DNA from: Chromobotia macracanthus
Taxonomy: Eukaryota; Chordata; Actinopteri; Cypriniformes; Botiidae
DNA: 64,000 nucleotides
Reading direction: 5' to 3'
Assembly: GCA_036877525.1 (NCBI GenBank)
Contig: JAZGTH010000001.1
Span: forward strand, 13,106,001 to 13,170,000
Below the pieces are notes generated by a model. It searched no databases. It was not told the origin of the DNA and worked only from the letters and a program-made list of their open reading frames with translations. The position numbers and the translations under genes are program-made. Below, in pieces: positions 1 through 13,300 of the stretch. Within the stretch, counting starts at the first letter, position 1; each line of letters opens with the position of its first letter.

Positions 1-1372
1 ATAACAGTGTTATGTTACTCAATATATTCACGTTTATCTAATAAAGTGCATAAAGGATAATGAAAAATATTAGGAATGCGTCCTCATGCGGAACTTGTAC
101 AGATTGAGGGAATGTGGTTGTGGGTTGTTGGAAAGTGTCAAGCTTTCTATTAAATGTTTAAGTCCATTTTTTTTCAAATTTAAAATCCTTTTATATTTCC
201 ATAAGGAATTAGGTCCTTTAAGTTGCTCATTATAATTCTCCTAACTGATCATACTAATGTAATATTCTGGGTAAAATGAATTCAATCGTACGAAAAAGCC
301 ATAAATAAATGAACACTAAAAGAAATTAACAATTCAGTGTTGGGCATTATATTGCATCTTTTTCTAGTACAAGCAGAAACTGTACATCTTTGTGAAAAAA
401 AGAAAACGTACAGCCTGAAAGCTGCAGCTCAAATTTGAAACAAACATTAAAGCCCCAGTAGTAAGATTTAACAGAATACACGAGTGTTTCAAATCTGAGC
501 AAAATCTATTCATCGGAATGCCTTACATCAAAATCTGGTTTACATTTATGCTATTCCAATCTGCATCCAAATCTCAGAAGTAACTGCAGTCTCTGTGGCA
601 TCGGTTAGCAAATCCTTCATCAAAAATGGATTGTGGCTCTAACCCACTCAGATATGAAGTGGCCCTTCTAATGGGTAGAGGTGGTGGTAGTGGTGTAATC
701 TTGAACGATCTGAATGCAGCTCAAAAAAACAGTGGGTTTTAACCTGGGTGAGGGCATTCTTTAATCTGGAGCGTTACAGTGATGTTTTGTCACCATCCTG
801 CCCTTGAGCAAGGCACTTTACCCCAGGTGTCTCTGGAGGGACGGTTCCTGCAGTCAGCACATGGTAAGGATGCTCTGGATAAAAGCATCTGCTAAATGAC
901 AACAGCGGGGTGGGTATTCATACCCCTGTTATTCTGTTATTCCAATGCTACAGCCCTGTAACATACAGAACCATAGATACGCTGATGAGTTGCTCAGTCA
1001 CCGATCGGTTCTATGGATATATAATTAGAATCAATAAGATTTACAAACTGAGGCTTTAAGATATATTTTTAAAAGCACCAGCTAGAATAGGTGTGTGTTT
1101 CAAAAGAAGATAACAGCTGTGGCTTAAAGTGATTCAAGTAAATTTAAAACTTGCTCAGCTGGACTGTGTGTATGGCATTTTGGGGAAGTTTGGGGAACTA
1201 GGGGATGTGGGAAATATCCCTCCTCCAAAACAGTCATCTTGAATATTTGTGTTTCGGTTAATTAACCCCTTACCCCTGAAAAAACAGAGACAAGTCTTTC
1301 CAAGCTATATAAGCTCTAAGGCCAGACACCATTAGACTTCTCTTGTAGGCCTCTGGCTTGCCCATAACCGCC
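1..1372 (-). other. dip2b: DIP2B 3'UTR and downstream DNA
   Basis: This stretch follows the TGA stop (1373-1375) in the transcript direction, so its upper part must be DIP2B 3'UTR. I see no coding exon in it. No AATAAA appears on the minus strand; the nearest variant poly(A) hexamer I noticed is ATTAAA at 760-765. The 3' end is therefore undetermined and may lie outside the window. A SINE fragment sits at 799-900. Confidence 0.6.
799..900 (+). repeat. SINE 3' fragment
   Basis: The segment holds the teleost SINE wording 'cccttgagcaaggcac' followed by 'ctctggataaaagcatct' and 'gctaaatgac'. No tRNA-like head is present, so this is a truncated copy. It lies in the DIP2B 3' flank. The family assignment (V-SINE-like core) is from memory and not certain. 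Confidence 0.6.
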
Positions 1373-4300
1373 TCACATGTTGTATGCTACGTATATGGGG
1401 TCCAACTGATCGGCCAGGAAGGAGTCTCTCAAGTGCATTCTCTGCTTCTCCCCTCTGGAGTTTATAGGGATGACCCCTGGGTCAACAATTACCACCACGC
1501 CCACAATGAGATGGTGCTCCTCTAATACAACATTGGTGACCAGAGGAACCAGATCTAATGCATCCTGCTCTAAGCCGCAGAGCTCAGCTACCACCACCAG
1601 AAGATTTGTCCAGGTGAACACGGCACTAAAGAGAAAGGAAAGAGGGGTAGTTTGATTGCAAAATTAAAATTAAACAGACCAATGATAGTATGTGTCCAAA
1701 TAAGCACATTACATAGACTCCTATCGTTTTTATATAAAGTTAATTTAAATGACTATGAACTGATCCCTCAGACCCCTAACTTACAACTGAAAGAAAACAT
1801 TCCTTTCAAAACATTCTTTAAATTGAAGGACAAATAGTATTTGTTTTATTAATTTATTGTCTTATTATTAATGAGATTCAAAATCTCGGGCACTATTCTC
1901 TGTCATTATAAAGCTTGGAAGAGGCAGGATATTATTTATCATAACTCTGATTGTGTTCGGCTGTTATATAATTCTAAAATATAGAATTTTCATTTTTAAG
2001 GAAACTGCTCCTTTAATGTTTTCAACAGAAGATTTTTTTCATTTCTTTTGTCCCTAACTAAAGCTAAGCACACACAGATTTTACCTCTCGCCAATGCTGC
2101 GGTGAGCACGTGACACACTGGTCTCAATGTCAATCGGATGGTATCTCAGACCTCTCAATTCTAAAGTTTCATCCAGAGAGCCCACCACGAACAGTGCGTC
2201 ATGGCGATCTGAACAACAGAGTGTTACAGGCAAGAAAATTAAGCACAATCTCATTTATCTAATAATCTAAAGAACATGCATTCATAGTCATAACTGTTAT
2301 CCTCATGCACCATGCATCATGTCTTTCATGAGTGCTACCATACTTATCTCTCAATTCATATTTTCTTCTCTCTAACCTCCACTGGAGTCGGTGAGTTCAG
2401 TTCTCTTGACAAAGCCCAGATATCCAGTTCTGGCCCAGAGTGTTTGTGGATCTCCAAAGCTCAGCTTTGTGTTGAAATGATCAGCCTGGAGATTTTCCTC
2501 TCCATATATAGTGTAGTATCCTGATGCATTGTAGGGACTGTTCACCCAAATCTGGGAGAAAGTGTGTGTTACAACAGTGTCTCAATCTTTTCCAATCAGT
2601 ACATCCACTCCTGGTTGTAATCACTTTAGTACAGCATTTGCTAAAGTGGAGAAACCAAAGAAACTACCATTATTGTTGTTTATAGACAAACATACCTCTC
2701 CCAGGTGAGAATCCCCTAGCGGTCCTCTAGTTTCTGGATTGACAATGATTACTCGCACACCAGGAAGAATCTAGAAGAGGAAGACACAACATCATTATAT
2801 TCAAAGTTCCAGTACAATTGTACTTGATCAAGTCAGTACAGTTCCAGACTTACTGTTCCAGATTCCATGAGAGGTAGAGACTGTGGCGCTCCTCGCTCCA
2901 CTAACCTCACCCTACAACACGGAAACTCCATCATCAATGTTACACAGTAAAAAAGTCTAGATCAGTTTCCTCAACCAACCCAAGCCTTGGCAAACTTCCA
3001 GAGGGGCATCAAGATTTTTTTTTCTTGGTTTGGTTATTATTACAACACATATACATATATCTAAGTTATGCCAAGCTTTATCTTACCTGTCATGTCGAAG
3101 AGACTTCATATCCACATATACAGTAGAGGGGTCTGGTCCAGTAGTTCCCTGTGAAAAACATAAACCAACACACATACAGAGCAGCCGCATGGCTGGTAAC
3201 TAAAACCGCAAGTGTAACACACACACACAGTCTTCTACAATGCACAGCGAAGACAGCGACCAAGATCATTCAGATAATCTACTTTACCTGTAGGCAGATG
3301 GCTAGGTTGACTCTCGAACCAAAAGCGGTGCTGACAGCCCGTGTGGAGAGTCCAATGTCTTTAAACAATTTGGAGAAGGAGTGTGTCAGAGCCAACCGTG
3401 GGCGCTCCTCAGCGATCACCACACAGCTCCTCACGCATGCAAGATTCACACCTCGTGCCTGTAGTCAGACACATTCAAGAAATACAGCTAGACAATGTTA
3501 CAGGATCAAGCCCACCGCAGGATATACAAAGAGTATTCTGAGTAGATTTGTCTACAGCACCACTTGTGGTCATTTTAGGAATAGTACTATTGACCAGTAT
3601 GTGGCGTTGTAATCAAATTTATGTGATACAAAGTTCCATGTTAATATACAAAATTATTGCTAAGAGACGACAGTAGGATGACAAAAAATATAGTATACAA
3701 CCCTCACCCTCATGTCATTCCAAAACTGTATGTTTTTTTTGCTTCTGATGAACATGAAAGAATATATTTTAAAGTATGTTAGTAACCAAACAAAATATCT
3801 ACTTTTGTGTTTACGAAGAAAAAGTCAAATAGGTTTGGAATGACATGAGGGTGAGTAAATGATATAAAATGCTTCAATTTCGGGAAACTATCCCTTTAAT
3901 AACTTCTGACTGCCACATTCTAAGGATTATGTAATTTAAATGAGCAAGAATGCAAACATTTATTGCATTGTTGTTGTGAATAGGCTATTAGGATAATATT
4001 GATAATATAGGCTAATAGATATATATTGTATATATGAGTGACTGTACCTTCAGCATCTCGGTCTGTCCACCCAGGCCCTTGGTGCAGAGCTCCATGACAG
4101 AATAAGAGCAGAAGGTGTCTCTGATACGGTACTGACTCAGCGTGCTCAGCCACAGGGTCAATGAGCTCTCCAGTTCCATAGGAGGAATCAGGATGGACTG
4201 GTGACCGGAGTATACACTGCACAACACAGACACACTCATAAGCCATGAGATGCGTGAGATGACAAAGTCATGAGTCACTTTTATGAGTCATTTGTACATG

Positions 4301-7300
4301 ATGTTTCTGTGCATCCATCTGTTACCTTGCAAGGCACCAGAGCACAAACCCAAGTCCACAGTATGGGTCGAGGCAGATGGCAATCTGGCGCGAGGAGTAC
4401 AGCTCGCACTGCAGCTTTATAGAGCGACACAGAGCGCTCACTGCCGCATGAGAGATCTGAAAAACAGGCAATCAGATTTCATAGTATAGCATAGTATGGT
4501 AGAGCAGTGTCCCAACCGATCGTCATTCGCTAAATAGTCACATTCTGTGGGAGAGGGGCTGTGCACAGTGTGTTGCACGGTGCGCATGACAAGTACCTGA
4601 AGAGTTCTGGAAAACTTGTTTTTAAAGAGCAATTTGAGCTTAAGAAACAGAATTTGTGGTATAGTTGACGTCATTTTTTATAGTTGAAAATATATTGTTT
4701 TAATGTGACGCTAGCCAGCAATTTTAGAGATATCTCGTTTCTCCCATTCAGGTAGATAGGACTTGGTCTGCTGTGACTGAAAAAGCTGCCTGGAGGCATT
4801 GCAAAGATGGCCGCTAAGTGCAAAGACTTCCATAAGGCACTTTGGTTGAAATATTTGCTGAAACCAAATTTACATAATAATACACAGCCAATACACAGCC
4901 AATACACAGAGTCCATGACAAGCCCATACAGGTAAAATGCCTCTGATTGGTCTGTTATTCAATGACCCTGGAAGGAAGGGCAGGTCAAACCTGTCCAAGC
5001 CATTAATAATAAACTGTCTCATCCACTAAGTCAAAACCTGATCTTCCATCTCACCTTCACCCCTGTCAGCATGCCAGTGGTTGAGACACTGAAGTCCAGG
5101 TAGGCGATCATCTCAGCATTGGGCGGTTTGTAGATTGTGGGGGGTCGTTTGCGAGGCAAGTCATCTAAAAAACAATAATCAGATTTAAGTATAACAACTT
5201 TACATAATGACTTATTAGCACAATTTCATCACTCAATTTCACAGTGAATAAGAAAAAAAAAATCTTACATCATTTCCTCTAACCGGCTTTTATATCTGTC
5301 ATACTGTCCTACTTAAAAATGCTTGACGAGCACAATTTCTTTCCTGTTTTGATGTAATTCTGCCCATATACTGGTTCAGTTTGTTGCTGTAGATCAATCT
5401 TTTCCTGCTGTACTTGTTTCTGATTATGTTTTGCAGTACATAACCACATCTGCAGATTTTATTTGCTAATTTCCTGCTTATAAATTACACTTTAACACTA
5501 TACCTGCAAATGCAGCAGTTTCCTCTGACTGCATAAGACCACACACAGATAATAAGGTAACTGAGCATGAATGAGCGTGTGTTACCTGTGTCTATTATAA
5601 TGGGCCACGTCTTTATGTTGACAGTGGCTGCTGCCTCTTTAGATCTGAGAATCTTCATTAAAACCTGAGTAGTGAGAATGCAGGCAGCCTTACTGACCTG
5701 AAAGTAAACAAAGCAGCATCGATGTTACAGCTATAGGTAAACATACACAACGTGTAAACAAAACAATGTTTAACAAACCAACGGCTTGACTCACATCAAT
5801 GATCATGCGGACTGTGGGCAGAGTAGCGGACAGGTTCTGCGGGTGTGGAGGTCTCACGGTGACGGGAATACAACCAGCATACAGACAGCCGTAAAATGCA
5901 GCAATTAGATCTATACCTGCACAGAGAACACAGACGCAATGCATTAGCCTGTGTGTGTTTCATGTCATCACCTTAAAGAAGCTTATATAGTCATTTTGCT
6001 TGAAATTGACTTAGTTGTATGTTAGCAGTTTAAAAAAGTTATAATTTAGTACAGTATACTTAGTTTTATAGTATAGTATAGTATAGTACAGCATAGCATA
6101 GTAGAGTATAACACAGTATAGTGTAGCAGTATAGTACAGTACAGTACAGTACAGTACAGTACAGTATAGTATGGTATAGTATAGTACATGAAAAAAATGT
6201 GCAGTACAGCATAGTATACCATAATGAGTATGATATAATATAGTGAAATATAATGTAGTACAGCGTAGTATAGCATAGTATAGCATTGCATAATATAGTA
6301 TAGTATATTATAGAACACTATAGTACATATCACAGGACTGTATAGTCAGCAATGGTCTAGTCTATTACAGTATGATATTTTTTACCGACATTGTCTGGGC
6401 ACTGATTGTAGCATGTTTCTTCACGAGACATTTAATTTGTGCTTTACCTGGTGGATACAAAAGCACCACATTCTCTCCAATGTTAATCCCACTCCTCTCC
6501 ATGAGAGCAGCTGCAATCTTCTCTGCTCTTTTGTGAAGCTGAATACATGTAGCTGTACACACTGCCACTCCCTAGAGAAAGAGCGAGAGGGAAAGAGAGA
6601 GAGAAAGAGTGAGATAGGGATACAGATGAGACAGATATAGTTCATTACAGACCAACAAATCAGAAATGTTCAGTGTTGGTTTGTAAATTTTAAGTCCTTC
6701 CAAGCTTCTAAATATTTTACTAGTGCATTGTGTGTGTGTGTGTGTGTGTGTGTGTATGCAGACATTATACCTTTGCATTTAAAAGCACATAGAGCGTGTG
6801 GTCAGGGTCTGTTTGTGCTCTCCAATGTAAAGCTTCTGTGAGGTACTGATGCTGAGAAATACAGATCCATCATGAGATCATGTCATCAATATCATAACAT
6901 ATTACAGCAGCATAAAGGTAACAAAACACAATCACATAACATCAAAACATAATAACTGTGTCATGTCAGTGCTTACCATCATTGTAGGCCACATGCATAG
7001 CTGCATCCACACGGAAGCATTAAAACAGCACAATGCATTTCAGACAAACAGCTTTAAAATTAACCGAAAAGGCCTTACTGACTTAAAGTTGCAGGGTCTA
7101 AGCTTACCTTCCTGACCAGGTCTTGATCCTCGATCAGGCCCAGATCTCGGCCTGCAGCCTGTGCAATTCTTTTCCCAGCAACCAAATTACCCACCATGAT
7201 GGAAGCAGGGCCCACGCCGACTACAAAGTCATTTCAATGTCAGCAAAAACCTGTATATACAAACAGCTGGACAACATTTGGGATTTACGTATACACACCT

Positions 7301-10300
7301 GGTTGTTTTTGACGTGGTTTGGGCATGTTGGTGACGCAGGTGTGGGGACACATGAGGATGTTACAAGGGTGCAGCGCCCCCTCTAGGAAGAGCTGTTTAG
7401 TGTCTGAGATGTGAATGCCCCCCAGGGGAGTTTTGGGTAGAGTGTTGGCAGGAACAAGTGCAAGACAATATAGTCCCACCTGATGAATACTGTCAATTGC
7501 CTAAAATCAAGAAACAATACACAAAGCTACTATTAAAGGTAGGTTAGGCAATTTTGGAGAGGCTAGCAATAGTAATATTGCAATAGCAATAGCTAGCTTT
7601 GAAAGCATAAGATACCACCTTCTCCAAAACATGAACGCAGTGTGCAGAGGTACGCAAATATGTAGTTTGTCGGACAGGCAAGTAGGACATCCTTTACATA
7701 TATACATACACACACACACACACACACATATATATACGATGTATATGCTATCAGAATGTGAAGAGACTTTTAATTAGCATAGCAAACGCAATGCCTAAAT
7801 GTTACAATGTTAAGAGTGTGTTTAGCGTGTCGCTATAAGGTTGCAAGGTTGGTTTGGGTCCATAAACTAATAACTGTTTTAGAGTCATCATTTTAAAAGC
7901 TGTACCTGCAGAACGCGGCTCATCCACTGAAAGCTATCCTCTTCACTAGCATCAGGTCTCTGCTCTGCTACAATTACTATCCTCTCATCGAAAAACACAG
8001 TCACTGAGAACACAGCGATCCTACAAAATACACACACACTTCAGATTAAAATCTACTCTCATTAAAACAAACCCAAAAACACAGAATGACTTATCACGAC
8101 AACATAAACGCCCACATACACGAGTCAAAATGGGCTGCGTCTCAAAAACTTGTGGGCTACCTAGACAGACATCATAGGCATGTTTGAATTTTTTAATTGA
8201 ATAATCAAAACAAATGTGCACCTGTAATTACAATTCTGTGTAGGTAGGCAGCTAGCTATGATTTGAAACTCGGCTGTGACATATTAGTGCAACATTGATC
8301 TTTGTAGCCTAGCAGGATGTACATACAAATACCTTACCTGCCTCTGTAGACAGTCTTAACTGGTTCCACCGCTAGTGCTGTCGCTACTAGATCGTCAGCA
8401 TTGTGGCGACGACCACTAACCATTAGCAAGCCCTCGTTCTTACCAACTACAAATATCAGACTCCCCTAAACAATAATGAAGGAGAAATAATGAGAAGACA
8501 TTTTCATAAACTACCATGGATGAAAAATACCAGCAATAAATAAATAAATGAATGAATGATTTGGCCATTATTTTTGCCATCAGAAACATTTCAGAGATTT
8601 ATTTCATTGCACACAGCCTGACAAGCAACAACCATAGGAATCATATTCATTTTTGTCCTTTATATTTCACTTACCGGTCCAACAAACCCCAGTAATCCTG
8701 ATCGCACAAATGGGATTTCACCAATAGGAGCACCACTAGCATTGACTGGAATCACCTGTAAAGTTTAAAACACTTTTAATTAAAAGCAATTGTTTGTGTA
8801 ATTTAGCATGAAGTGACATCACTAAATCTGTGTGAGTGTTGAGTTTATTTCCATACCTCAAAGGTGTTTTTGGTAACACCAGGCAGGCCGTAGTACATAG
8901 TTCCACCGGCACGAGAATTCACAACAATCTCTCCAATCTCATCCGTCTTACACAGCATGGGCGGCCCGTCCGGTTTCACAATGCACATCAATGCTAGAAC
9001 AAAACACACACAGACTTTATGCACGTATATGTGATCTCACAACATGTATAAAATAATTTAATACTGTGACAAAGTGTACTGCAAATTATTGTTTAAGTAG
9101 CGTAACACATTAATGGTATTAAATGTTAATATTATAGTTATATTATATACAACAAGTTACTGAATAAATACCATATTTATACAACATGGTATTACCATGG
9201 TACTTCAAGGAAAACAGTATGGCATGTTAAAAAAATAGTTTTGCCAAAATACATGTTTAAAAACACATGGTAATTCCATGGTTCTTTTTGTGTATACATA
9301 TATGTGTAGTTGTGTCATGTATAAAGATGAAAGATTCTTTGGATCATTATGTTGGTAATATTGCACCCAGTTTGTTGGTAGTATTAAACCTGATTCGCAC
9401 AAACACACCTCCAGGCATGACATGTCCCACGTCCTGTACAGTAAGGGCAGAGTTCTTGTCTTCAGTGTTGACCCTGATGACCCCGTGACTTAGACCGGTC
9501 ATTGACAGGATGGCTCTCGCTGGCAGAGGAGCACCAGAGGCACCAGGCCTGAAGAAATGAAATCAAATACCTCAGTCAATTTTAATTTGTAAATTCACAA
9601 ATCTTACAAAGTGGGTCATTACACACCCTTTTGATGGATAATACCTTATATGGATGGATGGATAATAGAATGTGTCTGTTTAAAATAATTTCTGTAAAAT
9701 CAATTCTACCACAAACTTAACTTTAAATGAACTACAGGGTGTCACAGTGTCTGGTTCCAAAGACAAAAACTATAAATAATATAAATAAAAACTTTTTTGA
9801 CGTGTACAGGAAACAATACAAAGGCTAAAAAATGCTTTTGAAATCATATACCTTCGTATAGCGACTGTCATGGCTTCAGGTGAGGTAGCACATGGGCAGA
9901 TGACCTCTGGCTTTAGGCCATGAGCCTGGAATACGTTTAAAAATGCATCACATGATGAGACCGACCCTAAATCAGAAAGAAATGGAGACAGAGAGTCAAG
10001 TCAAAAAAGTGACATTGCTAAATCAATAGCAGCATGCATAGCAGTATTTTCCATGATCCACTGCAGGAGGCTAGTATGTGTAACTCACAGGGATTGGCTC
10101 CATCAGCTACAATTAGCATCCGTAAGGAGGCCAGACTGGTTTCTCTCTGATCTTTGTGAGCCATCATCGCCCAGTGTAGGTCTCGGCACTTCACCAGGGC
10201 CACCCGCGCTACGTGAACACAGACGTTTGTCAGACCAAAGCTACTTTGTGTAGAGCACAGAGAAATCCTTTTCATGTGAGTGTGTGTCTTACCTTTGTGT

Positions 10301-13300
10301 ATGTGTACCCGTTGAACCCAAGAGAGCGGACAGGCCTTCATTACTGCATATGGAACACTGATGGTGTGGATTCGATTCATCACACTCTGAAACACACAAA
10401 CAGACATTACTGCACAAAAAAGAAAGCTTATGTTTAGTATCGCTAAGATTTTGCATTGGAGCATTAATTTTTATGAAAATTAAGCTTCCCTCCTATCAAT
10501 TTTCATTTTCTAATTACTGTAATGTAATGTGAATCAAGTCTCAAGACACAATTCACTTCACATACTCTTTTAAAACATGGCACCTTTCAGATGTAATAAC
10601 AGTGTGCCAATTTTGTTTACATTACAGTAGAAAATATGGGGAGATGTGCTTAATTCACATAAATGCAATGCATTAAATAGTTCTAAAAATAGGCTTTATT
10701 TTACTTATGCCAACTGTAATATTTGGAATGAAATATTATATTTTTTATTGTGAGGTTACCTCTGCTGCCCCTCAAATAAACACAATCACACAAGCTTAAG
10801 TCAAATAAAAAAGTGTATTCTGAACACAGCTTGCAGCTTGTAATAACAGAACTTGTGACACTCTGATCTACACTCACCGTGAGAACTCCATGCCACAGAC
10901 CCATATCCTTCTTAAAGTCCAAAACATTCACCAGTGTCTCCCCTGCATGCAGATGAATGTAGTTAAATTGCTTGTCCATAAAGCTGCATTGCTGATTATT
11001 TGATTTAGTGTAGCTGCAATAAAAGGATGGTGTTTCCATAGCAACAGACTCCCTCACCCTCACAGTAGTTACAGGCCTGAGTGAGTGCCTGGCAATGTGT
11101 TAACATGGCAACCTTTGAAACTGCAACACCCATCACTGTGCCTTCCTTACTGGCCTTATACTGCATGAGAGAAACAAAGATACACATAACAGTGGTGGAA
11201 AATGGAGTTCCTCTGTGTGAGTAGATGTCAGATGGAATGGGGCTCTCCTTTTATTTATCAATGTTATAATTATATTAGATCATAATGATCACAGTCTACA
11301 GATGTTAGTGTGACACAGTTTTGTCATATTATGGGCTAATTTTATACATCCTTTTTGCCATTAGCATCATTACCAGCAAATAAAAACCACTAAAATATTC
11401 TATTTTTATGTACAGTATTTACAGCAACTCATTCACACATAAGTAACACATGATTTTACCTCTATGTATGCTGTGTCTGTGTTGGCTGTCGGTATATGTG
11501 GCTGCCAGTCTTTTGAAGGCTTGGTGAGGTATTTGGAATCCGTCACCACCCACTTTAACCTGGGCCAGCCTATCAGAAAGTAGATTTATCAGATATTAAA
11601 ATCAGTTGCTTTTGAAACATGATGGATCAGTTATGTGTGTGAGAAAGCTCTGACCTTTAAACTGCAATATTTCTCCAGTGGGGGTCTTGGGTAAACCCTT
11701 CAAACAGATCTCACTGGTCAGAGCAAGACCCACACCACAGCTACCTAACAAAAAACCAACCTGACTGCTCCCAGCATCCTGTTATTACACACACACACAA
11801 AGAAATACGAATTGTTACTTCTCTGTTTTCATCTGAAAGGTATGTAGAGGTCATTGGTGGTACAGTAAATATTGTTTACTTTTCGCGATAGTGGAACTTC
11901 AATGGGCACTGGAATGACTTCAGCCAACAAACAGCCATAAAACGCAACCCAGAACATTCCGGGGTCACTGTTAGGATACACCAGCGCCACCTAGGGACAT
12001 ATCAAGACATTACTTGCTATATATTGCTTCCCAGTGGGATGTTATTTTATTACTGTTAAGCTGAACAAAGTAACAACTGAAATTCTTAAAAGAGTTTTTA
12101 CAGAGAAAGAATCTTCTGCGTGTTTGCAATTGCCAGTTCCAAGTTGATCTCTCCCAGAACTTTACAAACACCAATGGCATGCTGTTGTCTTACCCGATCT
12201 CCTGGTCTGAGGATCTGTTCATTTTTGGTTCCCAGTTTGTTGAGGAGAGTGTAAGCCAATTTCACACTACGACTCCACAGTTTCCCTGTCAATAATGCAC
12301 CAATCAGTAAGTTCTAAAACCCATCTACCTCTTCCATCAGGCAATCACAGCACTCCTTCACAGTATGTATCTTGTACTGTAGGTGATGTTGCCCATTCTT
12401 ACCATATGTAAGTGTGTAGAGAGGTTTCCCAGTGATATCTAGAGCTGTGAGGGCAGGACTTTTACCCTGTGTGGCACCCCATCGAGTTAATGCCGCCTGA
12501 AGGGCAGGAGGCCAATTACTGACAACACCCAAAGGCTCCCCCTTCACAGGGATTATCTGCCGACCTTCTGGTCTAGGGGTGTTAGGATCTGCCCGAGGAA
12601 CTGAGGAAAGATAGTGAGGGCCGAACATGTGATTTAAAGGAACAGTTTAAACCCAAATGCTGTTATTTTGTTCATAATCAGTTCACAGTTTAAAAGTTCA
12701 AAGACAAACAAAATGAAAAGAGGTGCAGTATAAAATAAGAAAAAAACATTTTTGGGTGAACCATCCCTTAAAGAAAGAAACACATTAATCCATATTAATC
12801 TTCTTCCCTATTTGATAAATGAGTGAATGGGTGAGTTGGTGATATCATTATTTGTACCTTCCACTATCTCCTCTTGGTCATCCATGAAGAACTCGCTAAG
12901 TGGTGGTCGTTTGGGGCGTTTCAGTGTGTTAAGCAGCTGCTGGATCTTCGTGGAGACACGACTGGACACTGCAACACCTGCACCAGGATCAGGGTCAGGC
13001 AGGGTGGGTTGAGACAGACAAGCAAACACATATACACACTCTCAACTGACCTGGGTATTTGCAAATCATGACTTATAGCTTACAGTGGCTCCAAAAAGTA
13101 TTCTGACACTTAACTAATATACATTTCATTGTATAACATAACAAATATCAAACCAAGTGGCATCTAAAACCTAATAATGCCTTACCTTTTCTCTTGTCTT
13201 GTTCATTTACACTTTTAGCTTAAGTGTCTGAATACTATTTGAGGCCATTTATATCTCTCACAGTGGTATTTTTCAGTTCTGGTCCAAAGATGCCCACATA

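Noticed and set aside
4665..4674. A CRE palindrome (TGACGTCA) in a DIP2B intron
   Set aside because: A single eight-base match in an intron without promoter-like surroundings is expected by chance at this scale.
6011..6333. Tyr/Leu-rich frames on the minus strand
   Set aside because: They arise from the pentanucleotide repeat.
7706..7729. Short regular repeats as a possible CRISPR-like array
   Set aside because: This is an ordinary dinucleotide microsatellite in a vertebrate intron; no spaced direct repeats exist in the window.
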